Origin: Sediminicola sp035798135
Lineage (GTDB): Bacteria; Bacteroidota; Bacteroidia; Flavobacteriales; Flavobacteriaceae
Direction of reading: 5' to 3'
Length of the DNA stretch: 64,000 bases
NCBI GenBank assembly: GCA_035798135.1
Contig: JAPFBR010000001.1
Location: 1,116,001-1,180,000, forward strand
In this document: positions 7,828 to 15,169 of the stretch, in pieces
How the letters are laid out: each line of letters starts with the position of its first letter
Position numbering within the stretch: position 1 is the first letter of the stretch
Made by a program: the position numbers and the translations under genes
The notes under the pieces: generated by a model
What the model saw: only the letters and a program-made list of their open reading frames with translations
Told to the model about the DNA's origin: nothing
Databases searched by the model: none

Positions 7828-7936
7828 AATTGCTTCCGAAATTCAAATGTAATTTTCATGATCAGAAGCTATTACCATGTGTCATTTTTATACTTGATTA
7901 GTGTCATATTTTTTATAAATTCTAAACCCTTAATTC

Positions 7937-8464
7937 ATGCACAAACTTTTTAGTATCGCAGTTTTACTTTTAATTAGTACTCAATTGAAAGCCCAAGAAT
8001 GGGTAACCCCTGTAATAGAGGGCTACGGAAAAATAAAATATTTCAAAACGGCGGCAGTTCAACCGGATAGTACCTTAACATACAAACTAGTATTCGATAT
8101 TAAAGATGGCAAAGAAATGGAAGGTGTCAATGTTGGCCTGTTCAAAATAGCCAGGACACTAAATATGTTGGGGGTGGCAGGAATTGCTTCTAAAAACATC
8201 AACATAGTTGCCGCCATTCATGGAGAGGCAACATTCCTCGTTTTGAACGAAGAGAAATATCAAAAAAAATATGGCAAATCAAATCCCAATTTGCAATTAT
8301 TGGAAGTATTAAAACAGCATGGGGTGGAACTGTATGTTTGCTCCCAAGCTACAAGTGCCAGGGACATACAAGAGATTGATATGAACGAATATGTTCAATC
8401 GGCGCTCTCCGCAATTAGTGTCCTGGCAAATTACCAACTTCGAGGTTATGCATTAATGCCTTGA
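7937..8464 (+). CDS. Secreted DsrE/DsrF-like protein
   Basis: The first 20 residues (MHKLFSIAVLLLISTQLKAQ) are a signal peptide, and the remaining 155 residues have the DsrE/DsrF-like fold: YKLVFDIKDG, NVGLFKIARTLNMLG, VAAIHGEATFLVLN and VELYVCSQATSARDI with the typical single cysteine. Cytosolic DsrE, TusD and related proteins carry sulfane sulfur on this cysteine; secreted relatives are common near sulfur genes but poorly studied. It faces the TsdA-like gene across one operator, which fits a periplasmic sulfur-handling role (inference). Confidence 0.82.
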   Translation: MHKLFSIAVLLLISTQLKAQEWVTPVIEGYGKIKYFKTAAVQPDSTLTYKLVFDIKDGKEMEGVNVGLFKIARTLNMLGVAGIASKNINIVAAIHGEATFLVLNEEKYQKKYGKSNPNLQLLEVLKQHGVELYVCSQATSARDIQEIDMNEYVQSALSAISVLANYQLRGYALMP

Positions 8465-8526
8465 TCATATAGGTTTTTTGGAAGATCTTTTTAGCCAGTT
8501 AATACTATGTTAAACCTTGGCCCTAT

Positions 8527-8570
8527 GTAACTACTGTTACCAAACTCTAGAGTACAAACCAGTAGTTTTG
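8527..8570 (+). promoter_or_regulatory. Class II operator-promoter for the second CstB-like gene and dps
   Basis: A perfect GTAAC-TACT-GTTAC lies at 8527-8540, and TAGTTTTG (perfect TAnnTTTG) at 8563-8570, 29.5 bp from the centre. The predicted transcript starts near 8575 and runs through 8593-10420. Confidence 0.82.
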
Positions 8571-8592
8571 TAGTAAATAGTAAACAATCATT

Positions 8593-9933
8593 ATGGAAAT
8601 CAAACAATTTCAAGATAAACCATTGGCTCATTATTCCTATGCAATATTGAGCGATAAAAAAATAGCATTAGTAGACCCATCAAGGGATCCTAAACCATAT
8701 TACAAATTTGCAGAGGAGAACGATGCTGAAATTATTGCTGTTTTTGAAACGCATCCTCATGCTGATTTTGTGAGCAGTCATTTACAAATTCATAAAGAGA
8801 CTGGCGCAATCTTGTATGTAAGTAAATTGGTTGGGGCAGAATATCCTCATACAACCTTTGATGATGGTGATATACTTAAGATGGGGAAAGTAATTTTTTC
8901 CGCAATTAACACCCCTGGCCATTCCCCAGATAGCATTACTATAGTAGCAAGGAATGAAGCCAATGGGCATGTCATGTTCACGGGGGATACTTTATTCATA
9001 GGAGATGTTGGAAGACCTGATTTAAGAGAAAAGGCGGGCAACATGGTCGCCAAACGGGAAGAACTGGCCAAGGCCATGTACGATACCATGCAAAACAAAT
9101 TCAATTCACTTCCAAATGAAACCATTGTATATCCTGCCCATGGAGCTGGTTCTCTATGCGGTAAGAACATGAGCACGGATTCTTCCAGTACCCTCGGGAA
9201 TGAACGGATGGGAAATTGGGCGTTTAAACCCCAAACACAAGACGAATTTGTTAATCATATTTTGGCGGATCAACCTTTTATCCCTAGCTATTTCGGTTTT
9301 GACGTGGATATGAACAAGGGAGGAGCAGAAAATTATGAAAGCAGTATTTCACAAATACCTTTTAGGCTCGGGGTATCTTCCTTGGATAAAAACATAGTTG
9401 TGATTGATACACGGGACCAAGACGACTTTAAGAAAAGCCATCTGCCCAATTCAATAAACATTATGTCCAGAAATGAAGACGATAAAATTGAAACTTGGCT
9501 GGGCGCTATCATACAACCTAATGAACCCTATTATCTTATAGTAGATACTATTGAAAATAGACGGGAAGTGCTGAAGAGAATTGCCAAAATAGGCTATGAA
9601 TCCCAAATCAAAGCAGTGGCAACATTGTCAAACGAACGATTGGAGCAGTCGGACAATTTTGATTTTCAAGCTTTTCAAAACAACGAGGATAAGTATACTA
9701 TTGTGGATATCCGAAACAAAAGTGAAGTTCAAGAGGGCAAGTTTTTCGACCATGCCATCAACGTGCCTCTCAATGAACTGAGAGAATCTATTGGGAATAT
9801 CCCAACAGATAAGCCCATAGTAGTTCATTGCGCCGGCGGGTATAGAAGTGCAGCTGGTTCCAGTATCATAGCAATGGAAATTAAAGCCGCTAAGGTGTAT
9901 GATCTTAGCGAAAAAGTAAACGATTTTAAATAA
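8593..9933 (+). CDS. CstB-like persulfide dioxygenase-rhodanese fusion (second copy)
   Basis: This 446-residue paralogue of the 1420 gene has the same three modules. The ETHE1-type domain shows ETHPHADFVSSH near residue 55, TPGHSPDS, TGDTLFIGDVGRPDL and HGAGSLCGKNM with Cys189. The first rhodanese module lacks its cysteine (loop YLIVDTIENRR). The second carries VVHCAGGYRS with Cys413. It is nearer to CstB in size than the first copy. A distinct role, such as another thiol carrier or expression condition, cannot be read from sequence. Only 7 bases separate its stop from dps, so the two are co-transcribed. Confidence 0.86.
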   Translation: MEIKQFQDKPLAHYSYAILSDKKIALVDPSRDPKPYYKFAEENDAEIIAVFETHPHADFVSSHLQIHKETGAILYVSKLVGAEYPHTTFDDGDILKMGKVIFSAINTPGHSPDSITIVARNEANGHVMFTGDTLFIGDVGRPDLREKAGNMVAKREELAKAMYDTMQNKFNSLPNETIVYPAHGAGSLCGKNMSTDSSSTLGNERMGNWAFKPQTQDEFVNHILADQPFIPSYFGFDVDMNKGGAENYESSISQIPFRLGVSSLDKNIVVIDTRDQDDFKKSHLPNSINIMSRNEDDKIETWLGAIIQPNEPYYLIVDTIENRREVLKRIAKIGYESQIKAVATLSNERLEQSDNFDFQAFQNNEDKYTIVDIRNKSEVQEGKFFDHAINVPLNELRESIGNIPTDKPIVVHCAGGYRSAAGSSIIAMEIKAAKVYDLSEKVNDFK

Positions 9934-9940
9934 ACAGAAA

Positions 9941-10420
9941 ATGAAAAATAACAGTCTATCCAATATTGGATTGAACAAAGAAAACACGGGTAAAATAGCT
10001 AATGATCTAAATGATCTTTTATCTAATTACCAATTGTATTATATGAATCTGAGAGGATTTCATTGGAATATAAAAGGGAGGAAGTTTTTTGAGTTGCACC
10101 TAAAATTCGAAGAGCTTTATAACGATGCTTTGTTGAAGGTGGATGAAATAGCTGAGCGGGTACTTACCTTAAGTGCATCACCTATCCATACCTATGCTAA
10201 GTATTTGGATAATTCAGAGATTAAGGCAGCGGAAAATATTAAGGATGGGGACACCGCAGTTGCCAATATTTTGGATAGCCTTTCAATTTTGTTGAAAAAA
10301 GAAAGAGCTATTCTTAAAATTGCGTCTGAAGGAAATGATGAAGGAACCGTGTCTTTAATGAGCGATTATATTGTGCAACAAGAAAAATTGGTTTGGATGC
10401 TCTCCGCTTACCAAGACTAG
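9941..10420 (+). CDS. dps: Dps family ferritin-like DNA-protection protein
   Basis: The product has 159 residues, the usual Dps length, with the family core LRGFHWNIKGRKFFELHLKF and a following EELYNDALLKVDEIAERV. These supply the His, His, Asp/Glu set of the intersubunit ferroxidase site. Dps oxidises ferrous iron with peroxide and stores it as a 12-mer, limiting Fenton damage. It is co-transcribed with the second CstB-like gene under the sulfur operator. This suggests iron and oxidant protection is part of the sulfide response, for example because sulfide releases or precipitates iron (inference). Confidence 0.92.
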   Translation: MKNNSLSNIGLNKENTGKIANDLNDLLSNYQLYYMNLRGFHWNIKGRKFFELHLKFEELYNDALLKVDEIAERVLTLSASPIHTYAKYLDNSEIKAAENIKDGDTAVANILDSLSILLKKERAILKIASEGNDEGTVSLMSDYIVQQEKLVWMLSAYQD

Positions 10421-10437
10421 ATTTAAAAATATAGTAC

Positions 10438-10488
10438 AAACCTTGTCCAGAATCTCGTCTTACGGTTTTTGGACAAGGTTTTGATTTT
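10438..10488 (+). terminator. Terminator after dps
   Basis: AAACCTTGTCC pairs with GGACAAGGTTT around a 21-base loop and is followed by TTGATTTT. The stem is perfect and the tail is T-rich but interrupted. Confidence 0.72.
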
Positions 10489-10534
10489 GTAAATAGGTAT
10501 TAAAAGGTCTTTTTTTAAAGAGTACCTTTATTGT

Positions 10535-10578
10535 GTAACCAAAGTTACCGACTTCTTCATTTAAACAACGTTTCTTTG
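10535..10578 (+). promoter_or_regulatory. Class II operator-promoter for the YeeE/YedE pair
   Basis: A perfect GTAAC-CAAA-GTTAC lies at 10535-10548, and TTTCTTTG (TAnnTTTG with one change) at 10571-10578, 29.5 bp from the centre. The transcript should start near 10583 and cover both transporter halves. Confidence 0.8.
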
Positions 10579-10595
10579 CAACTTAAATTAAACCA

Positions 10596-11153
10596 ATGAA
10601 TTGGATATTAGAACCTTGGCCATGGTATGTTTCAGGACCGATGATTGCCTTTATTATGTTTTTGCTGCTTATGGTAGATAAGAATTTTGGGATGTCCTCA
10701 AATCTACGAACCATGTGTACCATCTGCGGTGCGGGTAAGAAAGCAGATTTTTTCAAGTTTGATTGGAAAGCCCAAAGATGGAACTTAATTGTTGTTTTAG
10801 GCGCGGTAATCGGAGGCTTTATTGGTTCCCATGTTCTTTCCTCGGAAACAGCTGTCGCCATCAATCCTGATACAATAGCAGATTTACAGGCCCTCGGATT
10901 TAACAGTGCAGGTAAAACTTATCTTCCAACGGAACTCTTTGATTTAAGTGCTTTGACAGATATCAAAAGTTTGGCTGTTTTGGCCATTGGAGGGTTATTG
11001 GTTGGCTTTGGAGCTCGGTACGCTGGAGGTTGTACTTCAGGACATGCCATATCCGGTCTTAGTGATTTACAAGTGCCATCCCTTATAGCCGTTATCGGTT
11101 TCTTTATTGGTGGTCTGGCAATGATTCATTTTATTTTCCCCCTAATTTTTTAA
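10596..11153 (+). CDS. YeeE/YedE family membrane protein, first half of a split thiosulfate-type transporter
   Basis: This 185-residue protein has about four to five membrane segments, a CTICGAGKK motif after the first helix (about residues 42-50), and the family hallmark GARYAGGCTSGHAISGLSDL near residues 138-157. In the thiosulfate transporter YeeE/TsuA, conserved cysteines in such motifs line the substrate path. Here the two halves of that transporter are separate genes, this one with CTSGH and the next with CPGP. They are 4 bases apart and must be co-expressed. Uptake of thiosulfate or another sulfur anion is the likely role. Confidence 0.87.
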   Translation: MNWILEPWPWYVSGPMIAFIMFLLLMVDKNFGMSSNLRTMCTICGAGKKADFFKFDWKAQRWNLIVVLGAVIGGFIGSHVLSSETAVAINPDTIADLQALGFNSAGKTYLPTELFDLSALTDIKSLAVLAIGGLLVGFGARYAGGCTSGHAISGLSDLQVPSLIAVIGFFIGGLAMIHFIFPLIF

Positions 11154-11157
11154 TTAC

Positions 11158-11571
11158 ATGAGAACAGTAACATATCTTTTTATAGGCATACTTTTTGGCA
11201 TTACCATGTTTAAGTCCGAGGCCGCATCATGGTTTCGAATTTATGAAATGTTCAAATTTGACTCCTTCCACATGTATGGCATTATAGGATCTGCATTATT
11301 TATTGGAATTGTTGTTGTGCAGCTCATAAAACGGCTTTCTATTAAATCGTTCTATGGTGAGCATATCAAATTTGTTCCCAAGGCCAAAAGCTTTAGTCGC
11401 TACATGTATGGCGGTGTCATATTTGGTTTGGGATGGGCTTTGGCAGGCGCATGTCCCGGCCCTATGTTTACATTGGTTGGAGCGGGATATGCTCCCATTT
11501 TAGTAGTAATAGTAGCTTCAATTTTTGGCACGTTTCTATATGGTCTATTGAAGGATAAATTACCACATTAA
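11158..11571 (+). CDS. YeeE/YedE family membrane protein, second half
   Basis: This 137-residue protein has about four membrane segments and the second-half hallmark GWALAGACPGPMFTLVGAGY near residues 95-114, whose cysteine matches the second conserved cysteine of YeeE/TsuA-type transporters. It presumably forms a heteromer with the product of 10596. The start ATG lies 4 bases after the stop of its partner. It is the last gene of the sulfur island. Confidence 0.87.
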   Translation: MRTVTYLFIGILFGITMFKSEAASWFRIYEMFKFDSFHMYGIIGSALFIGIVVVQLIKRLSIKSFYGEHIKFVPKAKSFSRYMYGGVIFGLGWALAGACPGPMFTLVGAGYAPILVVIVASIFGTFLYGLLKDKLPH

Positions 11572-11710
11572 TGGTCTTGGTATAAGAATTTCTATTTCCA
11601 TTACCTTGTCTTTAAAACATTAAAATACTCGTTTTCAAGATAAAATCTATGATGTGTCTTACCAAGCTTTCAAAGTCTATTCATTGACTCTTTAAAAAAT
11701 CCAGTGGTTA

Positions 11711-11756
11711 ACAACTATATTGGTTCATAGTTGTGATGTTATGATAATCACAACTA
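11711..11756. repeat. Competing inverted repeats in the spacer after the sulfur island
   Basis: Three related segments occur in a row: ACAACTAT (11711-11718), ATAGTTGTGAT (11727-11737) and ATCACAACTA (11747-11756). The middle one can pair perfectly with the first (8 bp, 8-base loop) or with the third (10 bp, 9-base loop), but not with both. A hairpin with a T run follows at 11765. The spacer from 11572 to 12057 (486 bases) otherwise shows no convincing gene. It could be a 3' untranslated region, a small RNA or a protein-binding site. Confidence 0.6.
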
Positions 11757-11764
11757 CAACAATA

Positions 11765-11796
11765 CAAAAGCTTTCTGGCAACGGAAGGCCTTTTTT
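11765..11796 (+). terminator. Terminator-like hairpin with bulges
   Basis: AAAAGCTTTC pairs imperfectly with GGAAGGCCTTTT across TGGCAAC and runs into six T. It lies about 195 bases past the last sulfur gene and just after the competing repeats. Confidence 0.55.
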
Positions 11797-12057
11797 ATTG
11801 CACAAATCCTACATGGAATAGATATTGAATCTAAAATAATCATTAATTTCGCCCTACATATCTTGGATATTTTATAATATTTTTCTTACTTATAGGTTGT
11901 AGACACATACTTATGATAAAGTCGCTAATGTTAGGCTTTAAGGTTAAGATAGTTACTGAGTGGGTTTGTATGTAGAGTATTGTAAACCAAATAGTAAAGT
12001 GATAGGTGATAATGAACATGACTTTTTATTATAATTCCAAGAAAACCAGCGCTACAC

Positions 12058-14301
12058 GTGGAAAGTAAACAACTGGAAAAAATACTGCCGCTACTGGATT
12101 TGGCCAAATTTATTGGTGCGGCTCCCTCTGCGGTAATTTCGGGTATTGGAGCTAATCAGGACAACTACGATCACTCAGGACTACCACAACCACAGAATTG
12201 TAAAATGGTATTGCAGCCTTTTCTTGCCCATACTTTAAGCTCGTCAAAAAGCATAACAATCATACCCAATGTGCAAAAGGAGGCAGATTTTGTAACCGGG
12301 AACTTGACCCAAGAGGATTTTACGTTAATGGGCTATATAGGTTGCCCACTGCGGTCAAAGGAAGGAAGTCCTATTGGGGTATTGAGTCTTATCTTTGATA
12401 AAACCTTCCAGTTTACCTCCGAACAGGAAAAAGCATTGTTGACTGTAGCCTCTCAGGTGGTAAATGTCCTGAAGGAGATACCTACAAAAAAGGATTTCAA
12501 GTTGGTCAAAGACGAACTTGAATTGCAAAATGAGGTCAATAGAAACATTGTTGAAAATTCTAAATTGAGCCTTTGGAGGTGTAATTTGGAGGAGGATATT
12601 TTGCATTTTGATGTAAAGTGGTACCTAATATTGGGGTATGATCAGAAAGAATTAAGTCCCATGACCTTGCAAAAATGGGAGTCCTTAATTCACCCGAGGG
12701 ATCTCCCAATGCTCAAAGATCAGTGGAAAGAATATCTGACAGGAAATATTTTCAATTACGATGTAAGCTACAGGATTAAGCATAAAGATGGTTCCTGGAA
12801 GTGGTTCCTGGAAACTGGCAATACATTAATGCAAAGTAATGAAGGTATCCCACAGGAAATGATAGGCACCATTGAGGATATTACACAACACCAATTGGAC
12901 TATCTTCACTTGGAAGAGGCCTTGCAGCGCTTAACCTATCTTTCTAGGGCCACTTCAGATGCTATTTGGGATTTGGATCTGGTGAACGAAACACTACTTT
13001 GGAACGATAATTTTTTCGAAAACTACGGACATCAACCTGAGGAATATGCAAAAGCTGGGTTAACCCTTTGGATTGAAAATATTCATCCAGAAGATAGATT
13101 ACGGGTCGAAACAAGCTTTGACAAATCCCTGGAATTGGATAATGACAATTGGGAAGAGGAATACAGGTTTAAAAAGGCCAGCGGAGAGTATGTAATTGTA
13201 AACGACAAGGCCTTTATCATAAGGGATACAAATGGGAAGGCCATTCGTATGGTTGGAGCCCTATGTGATATCACGGAAAAAAGTAATTACCTGCTGAAAG
13301 CAAAAATTGCCAATGAACGTTTTCAGCGCATTGCCGATCTTACTAAAGAGGTCATCTACGACTGGGACATTATCAATGAAGATGTGCACTGGGGTTCAGG
13401 GTACGTAAAGCATTTTGGTCATGAGCTGCCCAAGGAGAAAGTTACTTTACAGACCAGGATCAGCCATATTCATCCCGATGATGTTCATCGGGTATTGAGC
13501 GAATTAAAGGATTTACTCAGAAACCCGGACCAGATTTATTTTGAGGTGAAATATCGTTTTTTAAAGGGGGATGGCACCTATATTGATATTCATGAAAAAG
13601 CGAGTATCCTCAGAAATGAAAATGGAGGCCCCTTTCGTATGGTAGGATCTATGAGGGATGTTTCAGAAGCTAATAGATATTTGAAAAAACTTCGGGATTC
13701 GCAAAAAAAATATAACGATCTTTTTCATTTGTCTCCCCAGCCTTCGTGGGTATACGATCTGGAAACCTTGCGTTTTCTGGATGTAAATTCTGCTGCCATT
13801 CAGTGTTATGGCTATAGCAGGAAGGAGTTTATGGAGCTTACTCTTTCAGACATTAGACCATTGGATGAAATAACGCCATTGATGAAAGAGATCATCGATG
13901 TTCGTTCAGATACGGACAGAATATTTAATGGTGCTTTCAAACATCGCAAAAAAAACGGAGAAGAGTTTGATGTCCGAATCCATAGTAATCCAATCACATT
14001 TAAAGAAAGAACCTGTAGACAGGTTGTGGCCTTCGATATCTCGGAACTTACCAAGCATATCAAGACTATTGAATCCCAAAATACCAAATTCAATAAAATT
14101 GCCTGGATGCAGAGCCATGTGTTAAGGGCGCCCTTGGTAAGAATGATGGGCCTTACCAATTTATTGTTGGATCCTGAGGAAAATAATAAAAGGGATAATA
14201 CATTTTTACTGAAGGAGATCAGTAATTCCTCCAATGAAATAGATCAAATTACCAGAGAGATTGCACAAATCACTAATGAATTGAAAACCAAACAACTATA
14301 G
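12058..14301 (+). CDS. GAF-PAS(4) sensor with a phosphoacceptor helix but no ATPase domain
   Basis: The frame starts at GTG 12058; no in-frame ATG precedes it nearby. Residues about 1-145 form a GAF domain. Four PAS modules follow at about 160-280, 290-410, 415-540 and 545-665, with PAC-like ends such as MIGTIEDITQH, MVGALCDITEK and MVGSMRDVSEA. The C-terminus has an H-box, SHVLRAPLVRMMG, with His687 of HisKA type. The protein ends only 60 residues later, at 747, so the HATPase_c domain is absent and no remnant follows before the next gene one base downstream. It may be phosphorylated by a partner kinase or act as a sensor scaffold (inference). It has no membrane segment. Confidence 0.85.
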   Translation: MESKQLEKILPLLDLAKFIGAAPSAVISGIGANQDNYDHSGLPQPQNCKMVLQPFLAHTLSSSKSITIIPNVQKEADFVTGNLTQEDFTLMGYIGCPLRSKEGSPIGVLSLIFDKTFQFTSEQEKALLTVASQVVNVLKEIPTKKDFKLVKDELELQNEVNRNIVENSKLSLWRCNLEEDILHFDVKWYLILGYDQKELSPMTLQKWESLIHPRDLPMLKDQWKEYLTGNIFNYDVSYRIKHKDGSWKWFLETGNTLMQSNEGIPQEMIGTIEDITQHQLDYLHLEEALQRLTYLSRATSDAIWDLDLVNETLLWNDNFFENYGHQPEEYAKAGLTLWIENIHPEDRLRVETSFDKSLELDNDNWEEEYRFKKASGEYVIVNDKAFIIRDTNGKAIRMVGALCDITEKSNYLLKAKIANERFQRIADLTKEVIYDWDIINEDVHWGSGYVKHFGHELPKEKVTLQTRISHIHPDDVHRVLSELKDLLRNPDQIYFEVKYRFLKGDGTYIDIHEKASILRNENGGPFRMVGSMRDVSEANRYLKKLRDSQKKYNDLFHLSPQPSWVYDLETLRFLDVNSAAIQCYGYSRKEFMELTLSDIRPLDEITPLMKEIIDVRSDTDRIFNGAFKHRKKNGEEFDVRIHSNPITFKERTCRQVVAFDISELTKHIKTIESQNTKFNKIAWMQSHVLRAPLVRMMGLTNLLLDPEENNKRDNTFLLKEISNSSNEIDQITREIAQITNELKTKQL

Positions 14302-14302
14302 G

Positions 14303-14698
14303 ATGACCAATAAAATTGTTCTTGTGGAAGACGATCCGATCATACAATATGTGCATCTTCGGATTTTAAAAAAGTATTCTTCCCAAGCTATAATGCAATT
14401 TGAAAATGGTTCTAACGCCCTCAAATATTTTGAAGGGCAGGAACACGAGGAAACGCCCCATTTGGTATTGTTGGATATCAATATGCCCGTTATGGACGGA
14501 TGGGAATTTTTGGACGCCGTTTACTTGCAAAGGTTGAGCGCAAATATGTCGGTAATTATTCTGACTTCTTCCGTGGACATCCTGGATATGGAAAAGGCAA
14601 AACAGTACGACAATATCATCAGTTTTGTCCAAAAACCACTTACGGTAGAAAAAGTAAATACTATTCCAGTTCTCCTGGAATATTTGGAGCAGGCCTGA
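14303..14698 (+). CDS. Single-domain response regulator (CheY-like receiver)
   Basis: The 131-residue product is a lone receiver domain: VEDDP near the start for the acidic pocket, Asp58 in LVLLDINMPVMDGWEF as phosphoacceptor, ILTSS for the switch Thr/Ser, and VQKPL for the conserved lysine. No output domain is present. It begins one base after the stop of the GAF-PAS sensor and is co-translated with it, so it is presumably the receiver partner. A protein-protein output is expected for such stand-alone receivers. Confidence 0.92.
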   Translation: MTNKIVLVEDDPIIQYVHLRILKKYSSQAIMQFENGSNALKYFEGQEHEETPHLVLLDINMPVMDGWEFLDAVYLQRLSANMSVIILTSSVDILDMEKAKQYDNIISFVQKPLTVEKVNTIPVLLEYLEQA

Positions 14699-14921
14699 TA
14701 CGTGATATTGGTTTGGGGCTATGAGCAGGATGATCAATAGATCTGGTGTTTTATGGGGATGTATAAACGACTTGGCATTGGATATTGAAATTTAAATCCT
14801 TCTACAAGAAAACATCGGATATACAGAGATGGCCCGTGTGAGAATTAATACGGGTGGTATATGATGAGTAGGTATAATAAAGAAATAGCCTTGCTAAGAC
14901 TCAGGGAACAGGCCTAGTGGT

Positions 14922-15113
14922 TTAAAAGAAACCAAAGGCAGCCAATATCAAGCAAAAAATAACGGCAAATAATATAACAATCAATACAGCAACCATAATT
15001 CTGAGAAATCCGTTCAGGATTTTTATGCCTATGGTTAATTCGTTTTCCATTTCCATTTGATGAACCTTTGTCCTAAAATTACATAATAATTTGCTAATTT
15101 TCAATTGAATCAT
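14922..15113 (-). CDS. Small one-helix membrane protein, unknown
   Basis: This 63-codon frame has a C-terminal hydrophobic segment, IMVAVLIVILFAVIFCLILAAFGFF, running to the stop. The start is uncertain: ATG at 15113, or ATG at 15056 or 15050, which would give a protein of 42-44 residues beginning MEMENEL. A TAnnTTTA-like box lies upstream of the inner starts. No family is recognised. The region 14699-14921 on its downstream side shows no other gene. Confidence 0.5.
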   Translation of the reverse strand: MIQLKISKLLCNFRTKVHQMEMENELTIGIKILNGFLRIMVAVLIVILFAVIFCLILAAFGFF

Positions 15114-15169
15114 TGAAAATTTCGACTAAATACTGCGAATATATTGTAAAATTTTTAAAAGTATTTAAT

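Noticed and set aside
7880..7910. Repeated GTGTCAT words before the DsrE-like gene as a second operator
   Set aside because: They are direct, not inverted, repeats and lie downstream of the predicted transcript start at about 7832.
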